DNA of 48,685 nt, from the NCBI RefSeq assembly GCF_005116445.1, contig NZ_SWBQ01000009.1:1-48685 (forward strand), written 5' to 3'. Within the stretch, counting starts at the first letter, position 1. Every line of letters begins with the position of its first letter. Under the pieces are notes generated by a model. That model was not told where the DNA came from. It saw only the letters and a list, made by a program, of their open reading frames with translations, and made no database searches. Position numbers and translations under genes: made by a program. The stretch comes from Pedobacter frigoris (lineage in GTDB: Bacteria > Bacteroidota > Bacteroidia > Sphingobacteriales > Sphingobacteriaceae). Below are positions 35,304 to 44,014 of this stretch, one piece after another.

Positions 35304-35316
35304 AATAACTGCTTTA

Positions 35317-36129
35317 TTATTCCAATCCCATTTTCTGCATGACTATGTCGCTTACTCCTGTCGATGAATAACCGCCATCGTGGAAAAGGTTTTGCATGGT
35401 AACCATTCTGGTGAGGTCTGAGAACAAGGTGATGCAGTAATCTGCACATGATTCGGCATCTGCATTACCAAGCGGCGCAATGGCATCTGCATAATCATAA
35501 AAATCTCCAAAACCTTTGATCCCAGTACCGGCAGTAGTTTTAGTAGGCGACTGTGATACGGTATTGATCCTTACTTTCTTTTCGAGTCCATAGTGATAAC
35601 CAAAACTGCGGGCTATAGATTCAAGCATTGCTTTGATATCTGCCATATCTGTATAGAAAGGGTAGGTTCTTTGCGCTGCCATATAGGTCAGGGCTACAAC
35701 ACTTCCACCTTCACTTATGGCATCCAGCTTTTTAGCTGCAGCAAGCATCTTGTGGAACGACATGGCCGATACATCTATGCCTTTCATGAAGTAATCGTAG
35801 TTTGACTCTGTATAAGGTATCTTTTTACGGATGTTGACACTCATGCCTATTGAATGCAAAACAAAATCTATCTTGCCACCTAATATTTCCTGCGATTGGG
35901 TAAAAAGGTTTTCAAGCTCTTCCATGTTTGTTGCATCGGCAGGAACAATCTGAGAACCTGTCTTTTCTGCAAGAGCATTGATCTCTCCCATACGCATAGC
36001 GATAGGGGCGTTGGTCAACACAAATTCTGCGCCTTCTTCATGGGCTTTTTCTGCCACTTTCCAGGCAATTGAATTCTGATCTAATGCACCGGTAATGATA
36101 CCGCGTTTACCTTTTAGTAAATTATACAT
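35317..36129 (-). CDS. fabI: Enoyl-[acyl-carrier-protein] reductase FabI
   Basis: The 270 residues fit the FabI branch of short-chain dehydrogenases. The atypical nucleotide motif is GALDQNSIAWKVAEKAHEEG (about 14-33). Further marks are DFVLHSIGMSV, the active-site pair Tyr149/Tyr159 with Lys166 (FYTDMADIK), the substrate loop with SQSPTKTTAGTGI and the C-terminal FHDGGYSSTGVS. It performs the last, NADH-dependent reduction in each cycle of type II fatty acid synthesis in the cytoplasm and is the target of triclosan-type inhibitors. It is separated from recN by 106 bases. Confidence 0.94.
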   Translation of the reverse strand: MYNLLKGKRGIITGALDQNSIAWKVAEKAHEEGAEFVLTNAPIAMRMGEINALAEKTGSQIVPADATNMEELENLFTQSQEILGGKIDFVLHSIGMSVNIRKKIPYTESNYDYFMKGIDVSAMSFHKMLAAAKKLDAISEGGSVVALTYMAAQRTYPFYTDMADIKAMLESIARSFGYHYGLEKKVRINTVSQSPTKTTAGTGIKGFGDFYDYADAIAPLGNADAESCADYCITLFSDLTRMVTMQNLFHDGGYSSTGVSDIVMQKMGLE

Positions 36130-36235
36130 ATTTGTTGTTTTTGTTGTGCTTTTTTTATTTTATCAATTTAAGATAGCTATAAAAGCAATCAGGTACAAAA
36201 TATCTGATGGAAAGAAAGTAAGATGAACAGACAAT

Positions 36236-37891
36236 TTAGTTTAAGCCAAGCAGTTCCTGGGCATTTTTCATCGCTGAGGCACCTGGATCCTTGCCGCTAA
36301 GCATCTCAGCGATAGCGCCTATACGTTCATCAGATTTTAGCTTTCTGATTCCCGTAGTAGTCCGGTTGGTCTGTTCATTTTTGTAAACAAAATAATGTGA
36401 ATCACCCTTGGCGGCAATTTGAGGAAGGTGAGTAATGCAGATGACCTGCATGTTCTTTTCAAGGTTGCCAATTACCTCACCTACACGTACTGCAGTTTCA
36501 CCCGAGATGCCTGTATCAATCTCGTCAAAAATCAGGGTAGCCAATGAGGTATGTTTCGCCATAATAGATTTGATTGCCAGCATGAGTCTGGATAGCTCAC
36601 CGCCCGAAGCAACTTTGCCGACAGGTGCGGGAGCCTGACCGCTATTCGCAGAAAATAACAGGGCGATCTGGTCTTTACCATCCTTATTCAGGTCTGGTAA
36701 TAGGGTTTGTTCTATTTTAATGCGGGCGTTTGGCATGCCTGCCTGAACCAGTATTTCTCCAACTTGCTTTTCTGTGAGCACTATCGCTTTGCTGCGGTTT
36801 TTAGAAAGTAGATTTGCCTGTTCGTCCAGTACACCTTTGATCTGGCTAATTTCTTTTGATAGTTTCTCTATCTCTTCATCACTGTTTAACAAATCATTCA
36901 GGTTGTTGGAGAGCTGATCCTGAATACTTAAAAGTTCCTGAATATTATTTACCCTATGCTTTTGCTGCAAGCTGTAAATTAAATCAAGACGGGCGGTAAT
37001 TTCTTCTATTCTGGCAGGATTAAATACAATTCCTTCTTCCAGTGCTACTGTTTCCTGAGCGATGTCTTTTAATTCTATGGAAACAGAGCGCATACGTTCC
37101 GCCAATACGGTGTAATCGGGATTAAATTTCTCTATACCCTGCAATTGTAAAATTGCTTCCTTTAAAACAGGGAGCACCGCCGTTTCCTGCTCACTTAGCA
37201 ACTGATGACTGTTTAGCAGCCCTCTTTTTATATTTTCTGCATTATTGAGCATTTGGAGTTCTGTTTCCAGAAGTTCCTGTTCATCGGCTTTGAGTGCTGC
37301 AGCATCCAGTTCGTTAAATAAAAACTGTTCATAGTCCTGCTTGCTGCGTGCCTCAGTAGCCGAGTTCTGCAGCACAAGAAGTGTTTGCTGTTTCTTCTTA
37401 AAAGTCTTGTAAAGCTCGTGATACTGATGTAGTACAGGTTGATGATTAGCCAGCGTGTCTACTACCGACAACTGGAATCCAGCGTCATTTACTTCAAGCG
37501 TGGCATGCTGAGAATGTATGTCGATCAGTTTTTCTCCAACCTGCTTCATGATCGTCAGATTAACCGGGGTATCATTAATGAAAGCCCTGGATTTGCCATC
37601 GGTAGAAATCTCTCTTCTTAAAATACTTTCCTTATAGAAATCAATGTCGTTTTCTTCAAAGAAGGACTGAAGTGAATCATTCACTAAAAATAAGCCTTCA
37701 ATAATACATTTCTTGTCCTGATTGAAAAAGTACCTGGTTTCTGCACGCTGGCCCAATATCAATGAAAGTGCCCCTAGCATGATGGATTTACCAGCACCAG
37801 TTTCGCCAGTGATGATGTTCAGACCCTTGTCGAGTTCCAGATCAACACTGTCTATCAAAGCGTAATTACGAATCGAAAGTTTTTGTAGCAT
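36236..37891 (-). CDS. recN: DNA repair protein RecN
   Basis: The 551-residue SMC-like ATPase has an N-terminal LSIRNYALIDSVDLEL and Walker A GETGAGKS (29-36) with LSLILGQRAE. Long coiled-coil arms run from about 155 to 370. The C-terminal half has the signature VASGGELSRLMLAIKSI, Walker B LIFDEIDTGISG and the ICITHLPQIAAKGDSHYFV motif. RecN bridges DNA ends during recombinational double-strand-break repair. Length is normal. It lies downstream of the M56 gene's terminator, so it must have its own promoter, although none of the strict consensus was found. Confidence 0.96.
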   Translation of the reverse strand: MLQKLSIRNYALIDSVDLELDKGLNIITGETGAGKSIMLGALSLILGQRAETRYFFNQDKKCIIEGLFLVNDSLQSFFEENDIDFYKESILRREISTDGKSRAFINDTPVNLTIMKQVGEKLIDIHSQHATLEVNDAGFQLSVVDTLANHQPVLHQYHELYKTFKKKQQTLLVLQNSATEARSKQDYEQFLFNELDAAALKADEQELLETELQMLNNAENIKRGLLNSHQLLSEQETAVLPVLKEAILQLQGIEKFNPDYTVLAERMRSVSIELKDIAQETVALEEGIVFNPARIEEITARLDLIYSLQQKHRVNNIQELLSIQDQLSNNLNDLLNSDEEIEKLSKEISQIKGVLDEQANLLSKNRSKAIVLTEKQVGEILVQAGMPNARIKIEQTLLPDLNKDGKDQIALLFSANSGQAPAPVGKVASGGELSRLMLAIKSIMAKHTSLATLIFDEIDTGISGETAVRVGEVIGNLEKNMQVICITHLPQIAAKGDSHYFVYKNEQTNRTTTGIRKLKSDERIGAIAEMLSGKDPGASAMKNAQELLGLN

Positions 37892-37946
37892 ATTACACTG
37901 CTAAATTAGGAAAACTTAAGCAATGGGTGTTAACAATCTTATAAAC

Positions 37947-37975
37947 AAAAAAGGCAGAAGATGATACTTCTGCCT
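37947..37975 (-). terminator. Terminator of the BlaI/M56 operon
   Basis: A perfect 9-bp stem (AGGCAGAAG 37952-37960, CTTCTGCCT 37967-37975) with a 6-base loop. Read on the minus strand it is followed by a T-run (plus-strand A-run 37947-37952). It lies 31 bases past the M56 stop codon. Confidence 0.85.
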
Positions 37976-38006
37976 AAACCAAAAACTATTGTGGGGGTTC
38001 TCGATT

Positions 38007-39971
38007 TTACGGTTTCTCTATGTTGTGTAACATATACTCATGATAGGCATCGATATCTAATCCATTAATATTGGTCTTGCTATCTGTTTTAATACCTTTT
38101 TTCCGTTTCATCTTCTCTACTTCACTATCGAATTTCTTTTTTGCTTTCTTATATTCTTCGGACTCCCTGATTTCTTTCATGGCTTCAAATTCTTTTTTAT
38201 ATTCAGCACTACTGAGCCGCCTTTGCAAGCTTACTGTCGTGTTTTCCACCGCTCTTTTTCTGGCCTCCAAAAGATCTGATGTAACCGCTCTTTCAATTCC
38301 AGATACCGTAACAACATGATCAGATTTTGGAGTCATTTTATAACTATAACCCCTTACTTTTATAGTGTCATTACCTGGTTTGGTCATAATCACAATGTCG
38401 CCGTCCTTATCGGAATTTTGTTTCATTTTATAACTGTAAGTATAAGCCCCTGTTTTTGACGCAGCACTCGCAACTTTTCTGTAAGCTTCTGCCAGTTCTT
38501 TTGAACTTGACAGGGATCTTGCAGTTCCCGCCTTTATTGATTTATTTAATTCTACCCTGATCGAATTTAGTCGCTTTTGCTCTTCAGGGCTCATTTTTCC
38601 CTTTTGTTTGGAGTTTAAAATGGTATCAAACTTAAAGTTGTAACTGGATTCAAAATTTATAAGTGCTTTATCTAAATCTGCAGGAAGCGCTTTGAAAGTT
38701 GCATTCAGGTCATTGTCGGTGAATGTGTCTTTGATGACATCGATTCTTAAGCTGTCCGGCATTTCTTTTACAGAATTGTACTCCTTCTGGTTGCCCTGCG
38801 CATCTATAGTCACAATTTTAAACTTTCTTTTTTTCTTAGTCGTATCAGCCGGGACTTTTTCACCTGTGGCAGGTTTAATTTCAACGAGCTTTACCAAAGG
38901 TTTAGACTGTGTTGATTTAACCTCAAGAGTTGCATTTTTAGGCGGCTGGCTTTTTGTTGAAGCTGCAGTTGTTTTTTCCGGACTGATCCAGGCCAGTGAA
39001 ATTACGGTGGCCATAGTCAGTGTGATCGCAAAGAATTTTTGCTTTGCATTCATGTAGTTCGTTTTCATATCTGTGATTCTTTTTATGCGTTGATACAAAT
39101 GTTGGTTATTGCCCGTAGCTGCCATCGACAGGGTAGGCGTGGTTTTATCTTTAAGGATTTCTAATTTTAACAAAGCATGGGCATAGGTCAGAGGAGTGCC
39201 GGTAAACTTGAGTACCAGATCATCGCAGGCATGCTCTCTTTCAACACCGATGAGTTTACTGGTCAGCCAGATGAAAGGGTTGAAGAACAATAAAGTTTCA
39301 ATTCCTGTTTTGATCAGGTTAAGCAAATAATCATTTCTGCGAATGTGCGAAAGCTCGTGTATCAATATTGCTTCAACTTGCTTGATGTCAAGCTGTGTGG
39401 CAAGAGCCACCGGAAACAATACCACAGGTTTCAAATAACCAATTACAAGGGGCACGTTTACTTTGTCTGATAAATAAAAGCTAATGTTTCGCCGAATGTT
39501 TAAGCGGTCGATCATACTGGAGAATACAACCTGCCATTCATTCGGTACGGCAATCCTTGCTGCTTGTTTTAGCCTCAAAACCTTCTTATAGCCTACGGTT
39601 AATATGAATAATTGTGAAAGCAAGCCTATTATATATATGCCCGATAGGTAGGGAAATATGTGTTCGGTGCTGTTCTTAATTTGCTGAGGGATGGTAAAAA
39701 CTGATTCCGTGTAATTTCCCTCAACAAGGATTTGAGCGGTCATTGTCTGACTTTCTTCCGGCAATTTGAACACAGAAGAAAAGGTAATGCAAAATCCTAC
39801 AAATATTAAACACAGTGTGCCGTAGGCCAGGTTATGCTTTACTCCTGCGTTTAGTTTGGGAAAAAGACTCAATAGCATCAGGAGTATTCCATAAATGATG
39901 GCTCCTTGCCATAATGAATGGAATATGCTCCATCCAATTGCTTTGATCAGGTTGTTTACTATTACCTCCAT
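38007..39971 (-). CDS. M56 family (BlaR1-like) membrane metallopeptidase
   Basis: The 654 residues contain transmembrane segments at about 15-37, 48-66, 108-127 and 312-330. The M56 zinc site HELSH (205-209) lies in a cytoplasmic loop, with the later EREHACDD region supplying the third ligand. In BlaR1 a sensed signal triggers this protease to inactivate BlaI. The usual penicillin-binding sensor domain is absent. Instead the C-terminal 320 residues form a charged, probably periplasmic region with no recognised fold and a repeated YSYKM element. The signal sensed is therefore unlikely to be a covalently bound beta-lactam. It follows blaI by 4 bases in one operon. Confidence 0.92.
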   Translation of the reverse strand: MEVIVNNLIKAIGWSIFHSLWQGAIIYGILLMLLSLFPKLNAGVKHNLAYGTLCLIFVGFCITFSSVFKLPEESQTMTAQILVEGNYTESVFTIPQQIKNSTEHIFPYLSGIYIIGLLSQLFILTVGYKKVLRLKQAARIAVPNEWQVVFSSMIDRLNIRRNISFYLSDKVNVPLVIGYLKPVVLFPVALATQLDIKQVEAILIHELSHIRRNDYLLNLIKTGIETLLFFNPFIWLTSKLIGVEREHACDDLVLKFTGTPLTYAHALLKLEILKDKTTPTLSMAATGNNQHLYQRIKRITDMKTNYMNAKQKFFAITLTMATVISLAWISPEKTTAASTKSQPPKNATLEVKSTQSKPLVKLVEIKPATGEKVPADTTKKKRKFKIVTIDAQGNQKEYNSVKEMPDSLRIDVIKDTFTDNDLNATFKALPADLDKALINFESSYNFKFDTILNSKQKGKMSPEEQKRLNSIRVELNKSIKAGTARSLSSSKELAEAYRKVASAASKTGAYTYSYKMKQNSDKDGDIVIMTKPGNDTIKVRGYSYKMTPKSDHVVTVSGIERAVTSDLLEARKRAVENTTVSLQRRLSSAEYKKEFEAMKEIRESEEYKKAKKKFDSEVEKMKRKKGIKTDSKTNINGLDIDAYHEYMLHNIEKP

Positions 39972-39975
39972 AACC

Positions 39976-40359
39976 TTATTTTTTCTCTAGTTCATCTAAA
40001 TATTTTTTTATAGAATCAATCTCGTCTTTGCTCGCACTGTGGTTGCCAAGGGCCTGCATGACCAATCTGGCAGCAGAGCCGTTAAATACATTGTCTATCA
40101 TTTTATTCACCAGTTGCTGCTGGGTTTTTTCCTGATTTACCGATGCTTTATAGATGTGTGTTTTTGCTGATGTGTCGCGAGACACCAGGCCCTTTTCATG
40201 CATGATCTGCATGAGCTTTAGGGTAGTAGTGTACCCGGCATCTTTACTTTTTTCTAAAATTTCGTGAACATCCCTTACCGTACATTCACCTTTTTCCCAC
40301 AGGATCTGCAAGATCTCCAGTTCACTTTCGGTCGGCTTAATATATTCTCCTGTACTCAT
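39976..40359 (-). CDS. blaI: BlaI/MecI/CopY family repressor
   Basis: The 127-residue winged-helix repressor has an N-terminal KPTESELEILQILWEKGECTVRDVHEIL, the recognition helix region YTTTLKLMQIMHEKGLVSRD and a wing with HIYKASVNQEKTQ. A C-terminal dimerisation helix region (SKDEIDSIKKYLDELE) follows. The family binds dyads in its own promoter and is released when cleaved through the partner M56 protease, encoded 4 bases downstream. Two excellent dyads overlap its promoter (40369-40408), indicating autoregulation. The symbol denotes the family; the inducing signal is unknown. Confidence 0.93.
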   Translation of the reverse strand: MSTGEYIKPTESELEILQILWEKGECTVRDVHEILEKSKDAGYTTTLKLMQIMHEKGLVSRDTSAKTHIYKASVNQEKTQQQLVNKMIDNVFNGSAARLVMQALGNHSASKDEIDSIKKYLDELEKK

Positions 40360-40368
40360 ATTTGTTTA

Positions 40369-40408
40369 TACGAATTGTTTCGTAATCAAATGTACGAATC
40401 TATTCGTA
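40369..40408. promoter_or_regulatory. Two tandem BlaI operators
   Basis: Two dyads of the form TACGAA-N4-TTCGTA occupy 40369-40384 (spacer TTGT) and 40393-40408 (spacer TCTA), centres 24 bases apart. Together they give an outer 15-bp perfect inverted repeat (40361-40375 against 40402-40416). One dyad sits between the -33 and -7 elements and the other at the expected transcript start, ideal for repression. Confidence 0.85.
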
Positions 40409-40416
40409 TAAACAAA
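40387..40416 (-). promoter_or_regulatory. Bacteroidota-type promoter of blaI
   Basis: On the minus strand TTTG (plus CAAA, 40413-40416), 18-base spacer, TACATTTG (plus CAAATGTA, 40387-40394). It is interleaved with the two dyads; the blaI ATG is 28 bases downstream. Confidence 0.8.
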
Positions 40417-40439
40417 ATGTTTTAACAAAATTTAACTGA

Positions 40440-41375
40440 TTATTTTTTAAGTCCTTGCTTTGCAGTACTATTGAGCTGTTTTAAAGCTTCATACTTGTTG
40501 AGGTTTGCGGGGTCTATTTCCGCAAGGAGGTTATAAGCTTTAATGCTATCAGAAACATCTCCCGTAGGAATGGAGAATATATTTACCACTTCATCTGCCT
40601 TACTGGCAAAATAGAAGTTAGGGAAAATAGAACCTACCTTTTGCTTGTCCATCTGTTTCAAGCCAGAAAGTAGGGTGATCATTTTCTTTACACCGCGGGG
40701 AGCATTGTCCTGTAAACGATCCAGACCGTTAAAATGATAATCGTAGATAAAGGCGCGTAGTTCTTCAAAACCTTTATTCAACAGATTTTCGTTTAGCCAA
40801 TACCTGTTTCTCAGGCCATCAAAAGCCTTCCATCCCTTATTGGCGGACGTCTGGGCATTGTTTACCACAGTGAGTGCCTTTTTGAAGTATGGGGTTCCTC
40901 CCAGACTACTAAAACTGTCTTTATCGAGTCCGATAATGGTATAAGCGTAGAATCCAAGCAAAGAACTGAGATTGGAAATGAAATTCTGGTCTGAGAAATC
41001 GAGTGACTGTCCTTCAGTATAGTTAAAATCGAAGTCTTTGTCGCTCAAATTCAGTAGTGTGCTGTTATATGCAGAGCCATAGACTGGTCTGCTGGATTGC
41101 AGTTGAGCTTCCGCCTTGTAGGCTGAGTTTCCGTCCCAGTCTGTTATGGTGATAACAAAATTACATTCGATACGCTCCTGAGGGGTGTAAGTCTCATTTG
41201 TCCACTTATTATTATTCAAAAAATCCCTTACGGCAGTTTGGAGTACCTCTATGTTCCGCTTGTCTATATTGGCAACCGTAGGAGCTTGAATTTGCACCCT
41301 GGAATTCAATTCCTGGGCTGTCGCGGCAGTTTGATAAAATGCAAAGGATATTAAGATAAATAAGTAGCGTTTCAT
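40440..41375 (-). CDS. DUF4835 family exported protein (PorD-like)
   Basis: The 311 residues have a signal peptide ending ATAQELN. They match the DUF4835 family: VQIQAPTVANIDKRN, LQTAVRDFLNNNKWT, the IECNFVITIT strand, SRPVYGSAYNSTLLN, FTEGQ-like FNYTEGQSLDF, LLGFYAYTIIGLDKDSF and GWKAFDGLRNRYWL. Family members are periplasmic or outer-membrane-associated, lie beside coaBC in Bacteroidota, and have been named PorD in connection with T9SS; I recall that link but cannot verify it here. It starts 4 bases after coaBC and is surely co-transcribed. Confidence 0.87.
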   Translation of the reverse strand: MKRYLFILISFAFYQTAATAQELNSRVQIQAPTVANIDKRNIEVLQTAVRDFLNNNKWTNETYTPQERIECNFVITITDWDGNSAYKAEAQLQSSRPVYGSAYNSTLLNLSDKDFDFNYTEGQSLDFSDQNFISNLSSLLGFYAYTIIGLDKDSFSSLGGTPYFKKALTVVNNAQTSANKGWKAFDGLRNRYWLNENLLNKGFEELRAFIYDYHFNGLDRLQDNAPRGVKKMITLLSGLKQMDKQKVGSIFPNFYFASKADEVVNIFSIPTGDVSDSIKAYNLLAEIDPANLNKYEALKQLNSTAKQGLKK

Positions 41376-41379
41376 GCTT

Positions 41380-42573
41380 TTAAACCAGCTTTAATATTTC
41401 AAGGCAAATGTCTTTTGCAACTTCGGTCTTTGACTTCATTTCAAAAACAGTTTTCTCAGATGCTTTATTAAATATAGTGATTTTATTGGTATCCTTCTTA
41501 AAGCCTGCGCCTTTATCGTTCAGGGAGTTCAGGACAATCAGATCGAGGTTCTTCTTAATCAGCTTACTTTTTGCATGCTCCTCTTCGTTTTCAGTTTCTA
41601 AGGCAAAGCCAATCAGCAGTTGATCAGCAGTTTTCAATTTACCCAAAGTAGCTAGGATATCTTCAGTTTTCTTCAGTTCCAGGCTAAACTGATTTTCAGT
41701 TTTCTTTATCTTCTGATCCGCGGTAACTACAGGTGTATAGTCCGCTACAGCAGCACTCATTACTGTAATTTGACTATGGGTAAACTCGCTTAAACAAGCT
41801 TTGAGCATGTCTGCAGCACTAACTACATCAATCCTGTTTACTGTTTGATGACTTTTTTCTGCAGTAGGCCCCGTAATCAATGTTACCTCTGCACCGAGTA
41901 AAGCGAATTGATCAGCAATAGCAAAACCCATTTTACCTGAAGAATGATTTCCAATGAAACGCACCGGATCTATTGCTTCGTAAGTAGGGCCAGCGGTGAC
42001 CAGTACTTTTTTGCCAAGCAGGGGGAGGTCTTCTTTTATGGTTGATGATAAGAAGTCTACAATTTCTTCCGGTTCAGCCATCCTGCCTTCTCCGTAGAGA
42101 CCGCTGGCCAGTTCGCCGCTTCCCGGAGGAATCAGGAGATTGCCGTAAGAAATTAGCTGTACTATATTTTGCTGGGTGCTTTCATGTTTCCACATATCCA
42201 GATCCATTGCCGGAGCAAAAAGGACAGAACATTTAGCTGAAAGGTATACTGCTGTCAATAAATTGTCGCACAGTCCTGTTGCCATTTTTGCTAAAGTATT
42301 GGCACTGGCCGGTGCAATTAGCATATAGTCGGCCCAAAGACCAAGTTCTACGTGGTTGCTCCATACTCCGGTTTCGGCTTCGAAGTATTGTGTATATACA
42401 GGATGTTTTGATAATGTTGCCAGCGTAAGTGGCGTAATGAAGTTGGCCGCATCGGCCGTGAGGATTACTTTGACGTTTGCGCCAGCCTTTACCAGTAGTC
42501 GTACCAGTGTTGCTGATTTGTATGCCGCAATGCTGCCGCAAACGCCTAAAATAATGTTTTTATCTTTTAGCAT
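41380..42573 (-). CDS. coaBC: Bifunctional phosphopantothenoylcysteine decarboxylase / phosphopantothenate-cysteine ligase
   Basis: The 397 residues contain both coenzyme A domains. The N-terminal flavoprotein CoaC has GVCGSIAAYKSATLVRLLV, the catalytic-His segment NHVELGLWADYMLIAPASAN and the PAMDLDMW motif. The C-terminal CoaB (from about 185) has LVTAGPTYEAIDPVRFIGN, HSSGKMGFAIA and the late KKNLDLIVLNSL. It performs the second and third steps from phosphopantothenate to 4'-phosphopantetheine. It lies 42 bases downstream of rpoZ, in the same direction. Confidence 0.96.
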   Translation of the reverse strand: MLKDKNIILGVCGSIAAYKSATLVRLLVKAGANVKVILTADAANFITPLTLATLSKHPVYTQYFEAETGVWSNHVELGLWADYMLIAPASANTLAKMATGLCDNLLTAVYLSAKCSVLFAPAMDLDMWKHESTQQNIVQLISYGNLLIPPGSGELASGLYGEGRMAEPEEIVDFLSSTIKEDLPLLGKKVLVTAGPTYEAIDPVRFIGNHSSGKMGFAIADQFALLGAEVTLITGPTAEKSHQTVNRIDVVSAADMLKACLSEFTHSQITVMSAAVADYTPVVTADQKIKKTENQFSLELKKTEDILATLGKLKTADQLLIGFALETENEEEHAKSKLIKKNLDLIVLNSLNDKGAGFKKDTNKITIFNKASEKTVFEMKSKTEVAKDICLEILKLV

Positions 42574-42615
42574 GGTTTTTAATGCATTAATGCAATTTAA
42601 TCCCTATGCATACAA

Positions 42616-42942
42616 TTATTGTTGCTCTTTAGCAGGATTTCTGTAATAAACTTTATCATTCAGGAACTCATCAATAGCAATCAAGGAAGGCTTAGGTAAG
42701 CGCTCATAGTGTTTGCTGATCTCAATTTGCTCTCTGTTTTCAAAGATCTCTTCCAGATTATCATTTGAAGAAGCAAACTCGGCTAATTTACCGTGCAATT
42801 CTTCTTTCATGTTGTTTGAAATCTGATTAGCCCTTTTTGAGATAATGACTAAAGACTCGTAAATGTTTTGAGTTTTACTATCTAAATCATTAACATTTCT
42901 GGTAACCGTTGTGTTCGGTATAGCGGGTTTATTAGTATTCAT
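42616..42942 (-). CDS. rpoZ: DNA-directed RNA polymerase omega subunit (Bacteroidota type)
   Basis: The 108 residues match the Bacteroidota omega subunit: NVNDLDSKTQNIYESLVIIS, KRANQISNNMKEELHGKLAEF, EEIFENREQIEISKHYER and the tail KPSLIAIDEFLNDKVYYRN. Omega helps assemble and stabilise RNA polymerase. Its ATG overlaps the bamD stop by one base (TAATG on the minus strand), so translation is probably coupled. Its place between bamD and coaBC is the order usual in the phylum. Confidence 0.93.
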   Translation of the reverse strand: MNTNKPAIPNTTVTRNVNDLDSKTQNIYESLVIISKRANQISNNMKEELHGKLAEFASSNDNLEEIFENREQIEISKHYERLPKPSLIAIDEFLNDKVYYRNPAKEQQ

Positions 42943-43865
42943 TATTTGTTGGGGGTTTTAATTGTAGTAGTATCTTTTTTACCTTCTTTATCTAACTGCG
43001 CTTTATATTTTTCATAGTCAGCTTTTCTTGCTGCTAAAACACTTTTAGCGTTGGCAATTCCTTTTTCACTATCTTTTCTTAATTCTTTAGACTCAGCAAG
43101 CAACTTGCTTTCCGGGTGACTTTCAGCAAACTCATCAGCATAACCAATGGCTTCGCTGTACCTGTCTTCCTGACGTTCCTCAATACTGTTTTTTGCATAA
43201 GCAAATTGCGACTTCACAATTAGCAAGTCCATCTCTTCAGCATATTTAATATCCGGGAAATCTATTTGAGCATTTTTAAGGGCTACAACGGCAGCTTTGT
43301 AGTTACTGATGTCATAACCACCAAGCTCATAGTACATTTTCGCATTTGAAAAAGCTTTGTCCTCCAGTTTAGCACGAAGCAGGCCAATGTATTTACTTGC
43401 CTCAGCAGCACGCTCACTTTTTGGATAAAAGTTGATGAATAACTGAAGTGCATCTATAGCTTTAACTGTGTTTTCCTGATCCAGGCTAGGTTTAGGAGAT
43501 TCCAGGTAAAAACAATAAGCACCCATATACCTGCATTCTTCAGCATATCTGCTGGTTGGATAGGTATCTGCAAAGCTTTTAAACTGAAATCTTGCAGTAG
43601 TATAATCCCTCAGTTTAAACAGGGTCATTGCATAGTAATAGTTCAACTCCTCTGCTTCTGATCTTCCCCTGTATTTTTGTGAAAGATCCTCAAACAAGAT
43701 TAAAGCCTTAGCATAATTTTTCTTGTTGTAGAGCTTTAATGCTTCGCTCATTTTCTTGCCGGTATCGTTGCTTAGTCTGAGCTTTTCAAACTGGCTTTTG
43801 CAACCCGCAATAGTAAGGGCAATGATGGTGAAACTTAATAATAAAACGTGTTTAATTTTAAACAT
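42942..43865 (-). CDS. bamD: Outer membrane protein assembly factor BamD
   Basis: The 307 residues start with a lipoprotein signal (IIALTIAGC, Cys22) and consist of TPR-like helical hairpins. Markers are MSEALKLYNKKNYAKALILF, YYYAMTLFKLRDYTTARFQF, SFADTYPTSRYAEECRYMGA and LFINFYPKSERAAEASKYI. As an essential BAM-complex lipoprotein it helps insert beta-barrels such as the barrel and PorP/SprF proteins elsewhere in this window. The C-terminus is Lys/Asp-rich. Its promoter lies so close that the mRNA may begin at or next to the ATG. Confidence 0.93.
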   Translation of the reverse strand: MFKIKHVLLLSFTIIALTIAGCKSQFEKLRLSNDTGKKMSEALKLYNKKNYAKALILFEDLSQKYRGRSEAEELNYYYAMTLFKLRDYTTARFQFKSFADTYPTSRYAEECRYMGAYCFYLESPKPSLDQENTVKAIDALQLFINFYPKSERAAEASKYIGLLRAKLEDKAFSNAKMYYELGGYDISNYKAAVVALKNAQIDFPDIKYAEEMDLLIVKSQFAYAKNSIEERQEDRYSEAIGYADEFAESHPESKLLAESKELRKDSEKGIANAKSVLAARKADYEKYKAQLDKEGKKDTTTIKTPNK

Positions 43866-43869
43866 TCTG

Positions 43870-43900
43870 CAAAGATAAGTTAATAATACGATACCGTCAA
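43870..43900 (-). promoter_or_regulatory. Promoter of the bamD operon, very close to the ATG
   Basis: On the minus strand TTG (plus CAA, 43898-43900), 20-base spacer, TATCTTTG (plus CAAAGATA, 43870-43877). Only four bases separate the -7 element from the bamD ATG, so the predicted transcript start falls at the ATG itself. Confidence 0.6.
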
Positions 43901-43981
43901 TTAAAAATAATAGGACGCTAAGCTATGTAAAGGCATTCATCCTGTCAAGTGGTTAACATAATTTAACAAATCACATATTTT

Positions 43982-44012
43982 TTTGTACAATTCAATTTAA
44001 TATATACATTTG
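43982..44012 (+). promoter_or_regulatory. Bacteroidota-type promoter of the ABC/GntR operon
   Basis: TTTG (43982-43985), exactly 19 bases, TACATTTG (44005-44012). Consensus and spacing are both ideal. The ATG of the ATPase gene is at 44052. Confidence 0.85.
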
Positions 44013-44014
44013 CT

